From positions 1 to 16,071 of the forward strand of contig CAMNDA010000391.1 of the NCBI GenBank assembly GCA_946534745.1: 16,071 nt of DNA, in the 5' to 3' direction. Under the pieces are notes generated by a model. That model made no database searches. It saw only the letters and a program-made list of their open reading frames with translations, and was not told the origin of the DNA. Below are positions 6,822 through 14,948 of this stretch, piece after piece. The stretch comes from an uncultured Verrucomicrobiota bacterium (GTDB taxonomy: Bacteria; Verrucomicrobiota; Kiritimatiellia; RFP12; UBA3636). The number at the start of each line of letters is the position of its first letter. Position 1 is the first letter of the stretch. A program made the position numbers and the translations under genes.

Positions 6822-8027
6822 CTAGTCCATGAGCCATTCGTGGGCCGGGACGACGCGGATGGTTCGGTCGTCCTCGCGGGCGAAGTCGCTCTGCCTCAGC
6901 GTGACGATCGTCCCTTCGCGCAGGCCGAACTGCCTCAGGGCGCCGAGAAGCCCGGCCAGTTCGCGCTCGCGGTTCTCGGGCGCAAGCTCGTAGCAGACCT
7001 GCACCGCGGAGAACGCGCCGGAGGCATCGGCGAAGACGAAGTCGCACTCGGAGGCGTCGTCCGCCCAGTAGAAGCGTTGCGCGCTCCGGCGGCGGATCCG
7101 CGCCCAGACGGCGTTCTCGAGCGCGTGCCCGAGGTCCGGCGTGCGCGACGGCGACGCGATCCGCGCAAGGGCCGTGTCGGCCGCGTAGACCTTCTTGGGC
7201 GCGAGGGAGCGGGCCTTGGCGGAGTCCGAGAACCGCTCCAGCCGCTCGACCAGATACGCCTTCTCGAAGTGGTCGAACCACGCCAGGACCGTCGCCGGGG
7301 CGCTCACGCCGAGCGCGCCCGTGAGCCGGCTCGGCGTGACGCGGTTCCCCGCGTTCGCGAGCAGGAACGCGACGAGCGTCTCGAGGGGGCGGACATCCTT
7401 GATGCCGTGGCGCACGGCGACGTCGCGGTTCACGATGTCGCGGACGAGCTGGCGGAGGATTTCCGGCTCGCCCGCCTCGAGGTAGGCCGGGAACCCGCCC
7501 CGCTCCAGATATGCGAGCACGCTCTTCGGCGACGCCTTGGCGCCGGTGAACCGCAGGAACTCGCCATAGGAGAACGGCTGGAGCTCTAGGTCGAGATGCC
7601 GGCCCGTGAGGTGCGTTCCGAGCTCCGCGCTGAGCATGGTCGCGTTGGAGCCCGTGACGAGGACGCGGAAGCCCTCGTCGAGCTTCTGCTTCACGTAGCG
7701 CTCCCATCCGTCGACGAGCTGGATCTCGTCGAACACGAGGTTCGCCGGCCTCTCCGCCTCGACGATCCGGTCCAGCGTCGCGAAGTCGCCGGCCGAGAAC
7801 GACGCCATCCGAAGGTCGTCGAACAGGAGCGAGAGCGTCGGCCTCCGCTGCGCCTCCGCCCACTGGTGCAGGAGCGTGCTCTTGCCGCACCGCCGGATGC
7901 CCGTCGCGATCGTCGCGAACCGCGCAACCGTGCGAAGGGACGCGAGCGCGTCGCGCGGAAGCGTCTTCTTCCGCGACATCTCCTCGTGTTGTTTCCGGAT
8001 GATCTCCCGAAGCTCGGATTCCAGCAT
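6822..8027 (-). CDS. AAA-type ATPase with C-terminal DUF4143 domain
   Basis: A 401-residue protein. I prefer ATG 8027, with AAAGGA 9 nt upstream and the family-like beginning MLESELREIIRKQ, over ATG 8069, which has no ribosome binding site. The N-terminal ATPase core has Walker A at GIRRCGKST (43-51), Walker B at NLVFDEIQ (96-103) and a sensor-like VTGSNATML (124-132). SGEF-like PFSYGEFLRF (151-160) and GGFPAYL (177-183) are typical of the AAA_14/DUF4143 family. The C-terminal part (about 195-401) ends with a restriction-endonuclease-like strand pattern, ECDFVFAD (327-334) and AVQVCYEL (341-348). These ATPases are abundant in gut anaerobes and archaea and their role is largely unknown; I assign no specific function. 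It appears monocistronic, and its GC-rich composition resembles the carbohydrate cluster more than the operon to its left. Confidence 0.9.
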   Translation of the reverse strand: MLESELREIIRKQHEEMSRKKTLPRDALASLRTVARFATIATGIRRCGKSTLLHQWAEAQRRPTLSLLFDDLRMASFSAGDFATLDRIVEAERPANLVFDEIQLVDGWERYVKQKLDEGFRVLVTGSNATMLSAELGTHLTGRHLDLELQPFSYGEFLRFTGAKASPKSVLAYLERGGFPAYLEAGEPEILRQLVRDIVNRDVAVRHGIKDVRPLETLVAFLLANAGNRVTPSRLTGALGVSAPATVLAWFDHFEKAYLVERLERFSDSAKARSLAPKKVYAADTALARIASPSRTPDLGHALENAVWARIRRRSAQRFYWADDASECDFVFADASGAFSAVQVCYELAPENRERELAGLLGALRQFGLREGTIVTLRQSDFAREDDRTIRVVPAHEWLMD

Positions 8028-8036
8028 GGCAGGCGT

Positions 8037-8042
8037 TCCTTT
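8037..8042 (-). promoter_or_regulatory. Ribosome binding site deciding the ATPase start
   Basis: AAAGGA on the minus strand with a 9-nt spacer to ATG 8027. The alternative ATG at 8069 is preceded by an A/T-rich stretch without any AGG core, so this site decides the start. Confidence 0.65.
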
Positions 8043-8069
8043 CCCTTTCGACGCAACGGAGACTACCAT

Positions 8070-8156
8070 TATTTTGCCACAAACGCAATAATTATTTTTC
8101 TATTGCTGAAATATATGCCGCGCGTCCAGTTGCTTTCCGAATCAAGGGCGAATCGG
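8070..8156 (-). promoter_or_regulatory. AT-rich upstream region of the ATPase gene with one operator-like 11-mer
   Basis: This is the only clearly AT-rich stretch in the right-hand 9 kb. TATATT at 8110-8115 is a possible -10 box. The 11-mer CCGATTCGCCC (8146-8156) also occurs in the shared element upstream of the 1110-aa gene (14980-14990), but here it is 30 nt from the candidate -10 instead of 25, and the rest of the element is not conserved. A regulatory role is inferred. Confidence 0.3.
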
Positions 8157-8178
8157 ACGCGAAGGGCGCGAGGGCGCG

Positions 8179-8207
8179 CCGTGGCGGGGTGCGACACCCC
8201 GCCACGG
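8179..8207 (-). terminator. Perfect 13-bp palindrome just after the clan GH-D glycosidase gene
   Basis: The arms CCGTGGCGGGGTG and CACCCCGCCACGG are perfectly complementary around a 3-nt loop (CGA). The hairpin starts 6 nt after the TGA at 8213-8215. No U-run follows on the minus strand, so it may be a 3'-end stabiliser, a Rho-assisted terminator or a REP-like repeat. A near copy lies at 11492-11517. Confidence 0.65.
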
Positions 8208-8212
8208 CATCC

Positions 8213-9808
8213 TCAACGAGGCGCGATCTTGACCCAGACGAAGTCGAGCTTGTCGCGGACGGCGACCGTGAGGACGCCGCCTTCGATCCGCGCTTCGCCG
8301 CGACCGCCGATGACGGTCGCCTCCAGGCCGTCCGAGGGCAGGTAGTCGGCGAGGGGCAGGGAGAACACCTCGCGCGCGTCCAGCTCGCGGAAGAGAAGCG
8401 CCGTCCCCGTCGTTCCGTCGCGGGACGCCGACACGAAGCCCGTCCAGGAGAGGCCGTCCGGCGCGCTCCCGACGGGATAGACGTAACCCTGGTGGATCGC
8501 GTCGCGCTCCCGCTTCCACCGGGCGATCAGGGGCTTCCACGCCTCGACCGTCTCCGGCGAGAGGTTCTGGATCTCGAACCATCCGAGGGGCGAGGAGAAC
8601 ATCGCGATCGCGAAGATCGCGTCGCGCGGCCAGCGCAGGGGCGCGAGCGGGTCGCCCTCGGGATACAGCTCCGGCTTGCGCTCGGGGTTGAGGACCTCCA
8701 TCCGCAGACGCGCGGGATCGACGGCGTGCGCGAGGCCCCAGAGGTTCCGCAGCGTGCGGTGCGGCCACCAGAGGCGGCCGTCGCCCTCGCGGACGTAGCG
8801 GTTCTCGACGAAGACGGGGCCGATGCGCGGGAACGCGAAGTAGCCGGGGCGCCGCCCCGCCGTGACGTCGAGGTCGACGGTGATGCGGCCGCCCGATCCG
8901 TCCATCAGCCGGTCCATCAGCATCCCCTGGCGCTCGAGCGCGAGCGGGCTGGGCGTGTCCATCGAGTCGAACTTGAAGTAGTCGATGCCGAGAGAGCGGT
9001 GGAGGGACAGGAGGAAGTCGGCGTCGCGCCGCCAGTTCGCCGCCTCGTCGGAGGAGTCCGGCCCGAACCACAGCCCGAACTTCAGGCCCTTCGCGCGCGC
9101 CTCCGCAATGAGCGGCGCGAGCCCGCCCGGGAACCGGACGGGGTCGACGTCCCAGAAACCCTCCTCCTCCCACCAGGAGCCCCAGCGCCCCTTTTCGCCC
9201 CTCGCGACGCGGACGGAATTGGCCGTGTAGCCCTTCTCCCAGCCGTCGTCGATCTGGATCACGTCCACGCCGAGCTCGGCCCCCGCCGCGATCTCGCCCC
9301 GCAGGAAGCGCTCATTGACGCACGCGTCCTGGTGCCCGTCGCCCCAGGTGTTGGAGAGGAAGAGCCCGTCGCGCCCCGCGACGTACGGGCGGAACGACCG
9401 GTGGAAGTCCGTGGCCGCGCGGACGCGACCCGCCCACCCGCCGCGATAGCCGACGCGGAAGCACCGGTAGGGACTGGAAAGGATGCGCAGCATCTGCCGG
9501 CCGGGATCCACGTGCCAGTCGGGCGAATCGTCCGCCCGCGCGTGCGGCAGCGGCGCCTGGCGGAAGAAGGCGACGCCCTCCCCGCCGAGCGAATCCTCGA
9601 GGAAGAGCGCCGGTCCGGCAACGTCGAACGGCCTCTCGCAGCGGGAGAGAAGACGCTCCTTCTCGAAGTAGAGGTCGTCGTGCCGGTCCGTGTCGTCCAC
9701 CAGCTGGACCTCGACCAGCCGCGGATGCTCCCAGGCGTAGCGGAACTCGCCGCCCTCCTCCGCTCCGTACGGAAGCGCACGGACCTCGGGCACGACGGGG
9801 GCGGGCAC
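8213..9808 (-). CDS. Cytoplasmic clan GH-D glycosidase (alpha-galactosidase-like, GH36/GH27-type)
   Basis: A 531-residue protein starting at GTG 9808; AGAAGGG lies 10 nt upstream and no alternative start exists further upstream in frame. There is no signal peptide, so it should act in the cytoplasm on imported oligosaccharides. A beta-sandwich-like N-terminus (1-150) precedes a TIM barrel. Clan D landmarks are DVIQIDDGWEKG (182-193) and GLWFGP (245-250), the barrel strand with the nucleophile Asp281 in DYFKFD (276-281), and LNPERKPELY (373-382). The usual GGGR-D acid/base region is replaced by VDLDVTAGRRPGYF (311-324). A C-terminal beta domain ends at WVKIAPR. It follows the 501-aa gene by 17 nt, so the two are co-transcribed. 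Retaining alpha-galactosidase activity is the best guess from the clan; alpha-xylosidase-like or other specificity cannot be excluded. Confidence 0.82.
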   Translation of the reverse strand: MPAPVVPEVRALPYGAEEGGEFRYAWEHPRLVEVQLVDDTDRHDDLYFEKERLLSRCERPFDVAGPALFLEDSLGGEGVAFFRQAPLPHARADDSPDWHVDPGRQMLRILSSPYRCFRVGYRGGWAGRVRAATDFHRSFRPYVAGRDGLFLSNTWGDGHQDACVNERFLRGEIAAGAELGVDVIQIDDGWEKGYTANSVRVARGEKGRWGSWWEEEGFWDVDPVRFPGGLAPLIAEARAKGLKFGLWFGPDSSDEAANWRRDADFLLSLHRSLGIDYFKFDSMDTPSPLALERQGMLMDRLMDGSGGRITVDLDVTAGRRPGYFAFPRIGPVFVENRYVREGDGRLWWPHRTLRNLWGLAHAVDPARLRMEVLNPERKPELYPEGDPLAPLRWPRDAIFAIAMFSSPLGWFEIQNLSPETVEAWKPLIARWKRERDAIHQGYVYPVGSAPDGLSWTGFVSASRDGTTGTALLFRELDAREVFSLPLADYLPSDGLEATVIGGRGEARIEGGVLTVAVRDKLDFVWVKIAPR

Positions 9809-9825
9809 GGAAGAAAGGCCCTTCT

Positions 9826-11331
9826 CTACCGGACGGTGATGACGGCTGGCTTCCCCGCCGGTTCGTCCGACGGAAGCTCGCGGACCTGGATCGCGTTGAT
9901 CGGACGATAGCCGGTCCCGTTGCCCGAGAATGTTACCGCGACATCCTCCGTCGCGTCCGTGGCAGTGAAGGTTCCGATGATGGATGCGCCATACCGATAC
10001 GTCGTATCGCTGCCGTTGGGACCGATGGGCCGGGGCGGCGTCCCGTTCACGGAAATCATCATGCCGGCCTCTTCGGACCGCGAGCTGAAGGAAACGATCT
10101 GGACGAGATAGTCATGTCCGCGGACCAGATTCTTGAGCCGGAGCGTCATCGCCGTTTCCGGAACGGAGGAATCCCAGTAAAGCGCGCGTTTGAGCAGCCA
10201 GCCGTAGTTCGTCCAGTCGACGTGCCCCATCCCTTCGATATGGCTCGAAAAAGAGGGGGACACGTCGATGTTCTCGGCAAGGACGTTGTCGCTTGCGCCC
10301 CGTCGGAACGAGATCCCGTTTACGGGCTGGTTCTGGTCAAGGGTCGCGTAGGCGTAAACGAGCGTGCCCTGCGTGACGAGCGAGGATTCGTCCGGCCCCA
10401 TCGGCGAAACGTTCCACGGCGTGACGGGCGGAGTGCCGATGCGGAAGGCGAGGTTCGTCGACGCGGCCTTGCCCGCGTCGGTCTCGACCGTGACCGCGCA
10501 CGCGTAGTCGCCGTCGGCGAGGTTCGCGATGTCGAACGAGGCCGTCGCGCCGGTCTGGTCGCGGAGCGCCACGACCGCCGGCGCGTTGGTCAGCGAATAG
10601 GAGACGTCGTAGGACGTCGCGGCCGCGCCCTGGGCGTCCGTGCCCAGAACGATTCCGCCGAGCGAGACGGTCGCCGTGGCCCCGGACACCGAAACGGACG
10701 TCGATCCGATCGCCGGATCGACGACCGATGGCGCCGCCGCCCCGAGGTCGCGGACCTGGACGGCGGCGACATAGCGCGCGGCGCCCGATCCGCCCATCTT
10801 GAACACGACATCGTGTGAAGTTCCGACCGCCCGGATGGTGCCGTAGACCGTTGCGCCGGACGATCCGTTTCCGCTTTGGATGTTGACGCGCGGCAGATCG
10901 CCGATCGTGATGTATGGATTGCCCCATCCATTGCGGGCCAGAATCTGGACGAGATACTCATGGCCGCTCGTAAGCCCCGAGAGCGTCAACCGGATTTCGG
11001 CCATGCCTTGCGAGGCGCCGAAATTCCACGCCGAGCCGAGAAGCGAGCTGCCGCCGGCGTTCGCGTTCGCTTCGGTGAAGGCCGGATCGAAGGCGATGTT
11101 CGCCCCCGAAAGGTCGGCGCCGGCCTGAAACGTCACGTCGCCGAGAGTCATTGCCGTCGATGCACCGCGATAGGCGTAGAGGGGCGTTCCGGCCGTCTGG
11201 AGCATGGTCGCGTCCGAGGCGGGCAAGGTTGCAACGGTCCATCCGGAATCCTCCGCGCCGGCGGGCGCGGCGAAGAGCGCTGCGGCGGCCGCAAGGGCGA
11301 TGGCGGCGGTTTTCCTGGCGATGCGATTCAT
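9826..11331 (-). CDS. Secreted protein with two copies of a beta-rich domain flanking an Ig-like module
   Basis: A 501-residue protein. ATG 11331 has a perfect AAGGAG 7 nt upstream and opens a clear signal peptide (residues 1-26, cleaved near PAGA-ED). Residues 46-197 and 320-486 are copies of one domain: GTPLYAYRG / GTLVYAYAT, LSGLTSGHEYLVQILAR / LKNLVRGHDYLVQIVSF, YGTIRAVGTSHDVVFKM / IIGTFTATDATEDVAVTF, and VAAVQVRDL / INAIQVREL. Between them, 200-298 looks like an Ig/fibronectin-type module (DVSYSL, YACAVTVETDAGKAASTNLAF). No PEP-CTERM, LPXTG or autotransporter end is visible. No catalytic residues were recognised, and binding of glycan or cell surface is the likely role. It shares an upstream element with the 1110-aa gene and precedes the glycosidase by 17 nt. 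Confidence 0.85.
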   Translation of the reverse strand: MNRIARKTAAIALAAAAALFAAPAGAEDSGWTVATLPASDATMLQTAGTPLYAYRGASTAMTLGDVTFQAGADLSGANIAFDPAFTEANANAGGSSLLGSAWNFGASQGMAEIRLTLSGLTSGHEYLVQILARNGWGNPYITIGDLPRVNIQSGNGSSGATVYGTIRAVGTSHDVVFKMGGSGAARYVAAVQVRDLGAAAPSVVDPAIGSTSVSVSGATATVSLGGIVLGTDAQGAAATSYDVSYSLTNAPAVVALRDQTGATASFDIANLADGDYACAVTVETDAGKAASTNLAFRIGTPPVTPWNVSPMGPDESSLVTQGTLVYAYATLDQNQPVNGISFRRGASDNVLAENIDVSPSFSSHIEGMGHVDWTNYGWLLKRALYWDSSVPETAMTLRLKNLVRGHDYLVQIVSFSSRSEEAGMMISVNGTPPRPIGPNGSDTTYRYGASIIGTFTATDATEDVAVTFSGNGTGYRPINAIQVRELPSDEPAGKPAVITVR

Positions 11332-11419
11332 GGGACGTCTCCTTGTCCGGGATGGGGTTGTCGTCGGCCGGTTCTTCCGGGCGCCTCCGACGGAGGCCGT
11401 GGCGGTGCCGACGCCCCGT

Positions 11420-11476
11420 ATCATACCCCCGCGCCCCCGCGGGCGAGTAGGTTCAAATCGGGCAAAAACGGGTAAA
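11420..11476 (-). promoter_or_regulatory. Activator-type promoter with shared 29-bp element (copy B)
   Basis: The -10 box TATGAT (11420-11425) is preceded, after exactly 22 nt, by a 29-bp element (11448-11476) identical at 22 of 29 positions to the one at 14977-15005, including TTTAC, GCCCGATT and the final CCTA. No -35 box is present at the normal distance. The element would occupy about -63 to -35, the position of an activator-binding site. The predicted leader to ATG 11331 is about 80 nt. Confidence 0.6.
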
Positions 11477-11491
11477 GCGCCCAGCCCTTCG

Positions 11492-11517
11492 CGTGGCGGG
11501 GTGCGGACCCCGCCACG
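11492..11517 (-). terminator. Perfect 11-bp palindrome after the 1110-aa gene
   Basis: The arms CGTGGCGGGGT and ACCCCGCCACG surround the loop GCGG. It lies 23 nt after the TAG at 11541-11543. As with its sibling at 8179-8207, no U-tract is adjacent; the nearest T-run is the one inside the shared promoter element downstream. It probably marks the 3' end of the transcript. Confidence 0.6.
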
Positions 11518-11540
11518 GCGGCGAACGCCACAAGGGGCGG

Positions 11541-14500
11541 CTACTTGATCCGGTAGATGTGCCGGGAGAAGCCGTCGAAGGCGTCGGAGAAGACGCCGCC
11601 CCTCGCCTGGAGGGTGCGGTTCTCGTAGAGGACCTCGACCGTGGCGTCCTGCGGGACGTCGTCGGGGAGGCGGAACGAGACCCGGGCGTTCGGATGCGGG
11701 TTGACGCTCGCCGTGTAGATGCGGCGCTCGCTCCCGTGCCGGCGCGTGAGGCAGCGGATGTAGTTCTCGGTCTCGCTCGCGATGGCGCCGCCGCAGAGCT
11801 CGTCGGAGCAGAGGAAGTCGACGTTGTCCAGCAGCTCGCGGTTGATGTCCACGAGCGCGTCGTAGCAGCAGCGCGAGGTCGGCATGTTGACGAACCAGGA
11901 GAGGCCCGTCGCGCCGGCGGCGACGGAGCCCCAGCACTGCGCGACCTGCTCCTTGTAGGTCGGGATCCGCGGATGGAGCGAGTTTTCGCTCTCCATGAAG
12001 TACCAGCAGGGCTTGCCGGGCGCGATGGAGCGCAGGACGTCGACCTTCGAGACGACCATGTCGAGCGTGGTGCCGTCGACGGTCAGGTAGTAGTCGACCA
12101 TCAGGATGTCGGTCGGGAGCCCCGCGAAGCGCCCGGAGATGCCGAGCCAGCAGTTGTTCATCTGCACGGGGTTGTAGGGGAAGAGGGCCTTCGTCCGCTT
12201 CATGAACGCCTTGCAGTCGTCGGCGTTGCGGTACTCGGGCTCGTCGAGGACGAGCCAGTTGATCACGTTCGGGCTGTCGAGCATGCCGTACATCTTCTGG
12301 CGCGACCAGTCGGTCACGGAGTTGTCCTCCCAGCGCCGGATCTCGCCCACGTCGTCGAGGGTCTGGCCCTCGCCGGTCCAGATCGTGAACTTCATGCCTT
12401 TTTGTGCCGCGTACGCGAGCGTCTTGCGGTTCATCTCGATGTCGCGGACGTTGAGGTTGTTCTGCAGGTTCAGGTACTTGAACCCGGCGTCGACGAGGAT
12501 GTCGACCGGACGCGAGGTGCCGTCGTCCTGCGGCCCGTTCTCGCGGCCGATGAGGCACGGCGAGCTCATGAACACCTTCTCGCCGTCGTGGACGAGCGTG
12601 CGGGACCACTGGTTGATCTGCGTCGCGCCCTTCCTGAAGGGCAGCTTGCGGACCTCGGCCTTCCACTCGCGGCCGAGCGCGCGGACCGTGACGGCGTTGG
12701 TGCCGCAGGGCATCCCGGAGATGTCGATCGAGACCTGCTCGAAGCCGCCCTTGCCGTCCCACGCGCGGAAGTCGGCGGTCCTCTCCTCCATATAGAAGTC
12801 GTAGTGGCCGAGGAGGAGCCCCTCGGGCGGGAGCGGATAGCCGCAGAGGGCGTTCTCGGCGGGCGTGAGCGGCGCCGTGCGCTCGGGCTTGGCATGCGGG
12901 GTCGGCTTTCCGAGCGCGAAGTTCTCCGCGTCGCCGGACTTCGGCTTGTACGGCGTCGCGTAGGTCTTCGCGGGGTCGAAGCCGCCGGCCGGCGGGTCGA
13001 CCATCTCGAGCTGCAGGTCGTCGAGCCAGATCGAGGCCTCGGTCGTGCGGTCGCGAAGGCCGGGGACGTCGAACCAGACGGGACTGAAGATGCCGGGCGC
13101 GGGCAGGTTGGTCGTCGTGACCTCGTAGCGCGTCCATTCGGTCGAGAGGTCCACGATCCGGGCGTTGTCGGAGAGCTTCGCCTTGAACTGGACGCCGGGC
13201 TCGGACGCCTTCGCCCAGAAGGAGAGGACCGCGCTGCGGCCCTTCTGCGTGGGCGTGTTCCAGGCGAAGAAGTCGAAGCTGCGGACGAACGGCCCGATGC
13301 GCAGCCGCAGCGACTGCTTCCCGGAGTGCCTCTCGGCCGTGTCGACCATGAAGCACTTGAGGTACTTCTCCTTGTAGTCCTCGATCGAGACCTTCGACAT
13401 CTCGCAGGAGTTGCGGTTGCAGTAGTGCAGCGGCACGCCGTCGCCGTCGAACTCGAAGCCGGAGTTCGAGATCAGGTTCGGGCTGTCCTCGCCCTTGAGC
13501 GCGTAGATCGTGACGCGGCGCACCTCGAAGGGGCACTTGAAGTTCTCGATGCCGAGCGGGGCCCAGTGCGCGACGCCGTCGAAGCCGACGGTCTTCTTCG
13601 GCGTGGGCGCCGTGTAGTAGTTGCCCAGGACGCCGTTGAGGAAGAAGGCGTAGCCCATCATCGTTTCGCCGATCTTGCGGCGCTCGAAGCGGACCGTCAC
13701 CGGCTCGCCCTCCTTGAAGTTGGCGATCCAGGGGTAGGCGCTGCGCGTCGGCTGGTCGGCCACCGGCTGGTAGAGGGTCACGCCGTAGCCGTCGCTGCGG
13801 ACGCCGAACGTGCCGTAGTCGCCGGTCATGACCGCCCAGTGGTAGTCGCCGTCCTTCGGGTCCTTGATCTCGCTCCACGCGGGGTAGACCGCGATCTCGG
13901 CCTCGGCCGCGAACTCGTCCGGCAGCTCGCCCTTCCACTGGATGCCGTCGCCGGTGCCGCCGCTCGGGATGCGCACCGCGCCGTCCTTCACCTCGATGTC
14001 CTTCTGCGCGTGCCCGCGGAAGCTCCAGCGCTCGGCGAAGACCTTGGGCTCGGAGAAGTCGTCCTCGAAGATCGGGACCGAGAAGTCGGAGACCGGTCCG
14101 CCCGGCGCGCGGACGGCGCCGCCTTCCGTGGCGGCGTCCGCCTCGAGTTTCGGCCCCGCCTCGAGCGGCACGTCCGTCGCGCTCGCGTAGAACTTCCCCG
14201 AAACCGCCTCGTAGAGGCCGGCGACGCCGTCCTTCACGACCGGGACGAAGCGCGCGAGCGGCTTTCCGTCCCGGTAGAACTCCGCCCCGTAGAGCGCGAG
14301 GTCGTAGCAGGCGTAGGACTTCACCGACCCGTCGTCGCAGGTCATCCCGAAGAACGAGACCGGGACCTTGCCGGCCGCGGTGCGCTCGCCCTCGAGCTTC
14401 ATGTCGAAACTGCCCCAGGTGACGTGACGGCCGTCGTAGACGATCGGCACGCGGGTCCCGATGACGGAGTCGTTCACCTCCTGGAGGCCGCAGTGGATCC

Positions 14501-14873
14501 ACTTCTCGCGGCTCTTGCGGCCCAGGCTCGCGAACGTCTGGTACGTCTGGGCCTCGTGCCCGCCGAGTGCGAGCTGGAAGAGGTCGCGGAAGCCCTCCGC
14601 GTCCTGCGCGTCCTCCTGGCCGAAGAAGACCGTCGTGTTCTTCGCGTGGTCGAACTTCCCGCCGAAGATCTGGTTGAACGGGCCGTCGAACCGGACATCC
14701 ATCCGGAACGTCGTCCCGGGCTGCGGCACGAGGTCGGTCTTCACGCAGCTGCCGTGCGCGGACTTGACGTATTCGACGCGGTAGTCGAAGTCCGCGGCTG
14801 ACGCGGACGCGGCGGCGACGGCGAGGCAGGCCGCGACGGCGCGGGCTGCGGATTTGCTCGGGAGGGCGTTCAC
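11541..14873 (-). CDS. Secreted multi-domain glycosidase-like protein (LamG-type, second beta-sandwich, CBM4/9-like, TIM-barrel-like)
   Basis: A 1110-residue protein. I choose GTG 14873, with GAGGA 7 nt upstream and followed directly by a signal peptide (1-26, VAAASASA-ADF), over a longer frame to 14936 that lacks one. The modules are as follows. A concanavalin/LamG-type domain spans 28-232, ending YRDGKPLARFVPVVKDGVAG then LYEAVSGKFYAS. A second beta-sandwich spans about 269-459. A CBM4/9-like domain spans 465-625 (NLISNSGFEFDGDGVPLHY, ASIWLDDLQLE). A linker to 665 is followed by a beta domain (670-745). The TIM-barrel-like part spans 785-1000, with WLVLDEPEY (873-881) as a plausible acid/base strand and LSWFVNM (991-997). 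A C-terminal beta-sandwich spans 1025-1110. It lies in a carbohydrate cluster. I infer an extracellular or surface polysaccharide hydrolase or binder; the GH family and substrate are not identified. Confidence 0.82.
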   Translation of the reverse strand: MNALPSKSAARAVAACLAVAAASASAADFDYRVEYVKSAHGSCVKTDLVPQPGTTFRMDVRFDGPFNQIFGGKFDHAKNTTVFFGQEDAQDAEGFRDLFQLALGGHEAQTYQTFASLGRKSREKWIHCGLQEVNDSVIGTRVPIVYDGRHVTWGSFDMKLEGERTAAGKVPVSFFGMTCDDGSVKSYACYDLALYGAEFYRDGKPLARFVPVVKDGVAGLYEAVSGKFYASATDVPLEAGPKLEADAATEGGAVRAPGGPVSDFSVPIFEDDFSEPKVFAERWSFRGHAQKDIEVKDGAVRIPSGGTGDGIQWKGELPDEFAAEAEIAVYPAWSEIKDPKDGDYHWAVMTGDYGTFGVRSDGYGVTLYQPVADQPTRSAYPWIANFKEGEPVTVRFERRKIGETMMGYAFFLNGVLGNYYTAPTPKKTVGFDGVAHWAPLGIENFKCPFEVRRVTIYALKGEDSPNLISNSGFEFDGDGVPLHYCNRNSCEMSKVSIEDYKEKYLKCFMVDTAERHSGKQSLRLRIGPFVRSFDFFAWNTPTQKGRSAVLSFWAKASEPGVQFKAKLSDNARIVDLSTEWTRYEVTTTNLPAPGIFSPVWFDVPGLRDRTTEASIWLDDLQLEMVDPPAGGFDPAKTYATPYKPKSGDAENFALGKPTPHAKPERTAPLTPAENALCGYPLPPEGLLLGHYDFYMEERTADFRAWDGKGGFEQVSIDISGMPCGTNAVTVRALGREWKAEVRKLPFRKGATQINQWSRTLVHDGEKVFMSSPCLIGRENGPQDDGTSRPVDILVDAGFKYLNLQNNLNVRDIEMNRKTLAYAAQKGMKFTIWTGEGQTLDDVGEIRRWEDNSVTDWSRQKMYGMLDSPNVINWLVLDEPEYRNADDCKAFMKRTKALFPYNPVQMNNCWLGISGRFAGLPTDILMVDYYLTVDGTTLDMVVSKVDVLRSIAPGKPCWYFMESENSLHPRIPTYKEQVAQCWGSVAAGATGLSWFVNMPTSRCCYDALVDINRELLDNVDFLCSDELCGGAIASETENYIRCLTRRHGSERRIYTASVNPHPNARVSFRLPDDVPQDATVEVLYENRTLQARGGVFSDAFDGFSRHIYRIK

Positions 14874-14880
14874 GGGAGGT

Positions 14881-14885
14881 TCCTC
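14881..14885 (-). promoter_or_regulatory. Ribosome binding site supporting the GTG start at 14873
   Basis: GAGGA on the minus strand with a 7-nt spacer to GTG 14873. It supports a start that places the signal peptide at the N-terminus, in preference to the 21-residue longer frame beginning at 14936. Confidence 0.6.
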
Positions 14886-14948
14886 GTTGGAAGGGCGTTC
14901 GGGCCGGGCGGTTCCTCGCCAGGACGGCGACCGCACCGGATGGCGTCC

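Noticed and set aside
8146..8156. Third copy of the shared 29-bp activator element upstream of the ATPase
   Set aside because: Only an 11-bp core matches, and its distance from any -10 candidate differs by about 5 nt; kept only as a weak note, not as a regulon member.
8189..9910. Plus-strand frame of 573 codons opposite the glycosidase
   Set aside because: Same type of GC-driven antisense shadow; the minus strand carries clear clan GH-D motifs.
9826..14502. Open minus-strand frame of 1558 codons spanning two genes
   Set aside because: It is the wrong frame of the 1110-aa gene fused by absence of stops to the real 501-aa gene. The Arg/Gly/Pro-rich upstream part has no domain character, and the true start at 11331 has a perfect ribosome binding site and a signal peptide.
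11493..14801. Plus-strand frame of 1102 codons opposite the 1110-aa gene
   Set aside because: Antisense shadow in GC-rich DNA: low-complexity Arg/Val/Asp/Glu composition, no motif, no start signals; the opposite strand encodes a recognisable secreted protein.
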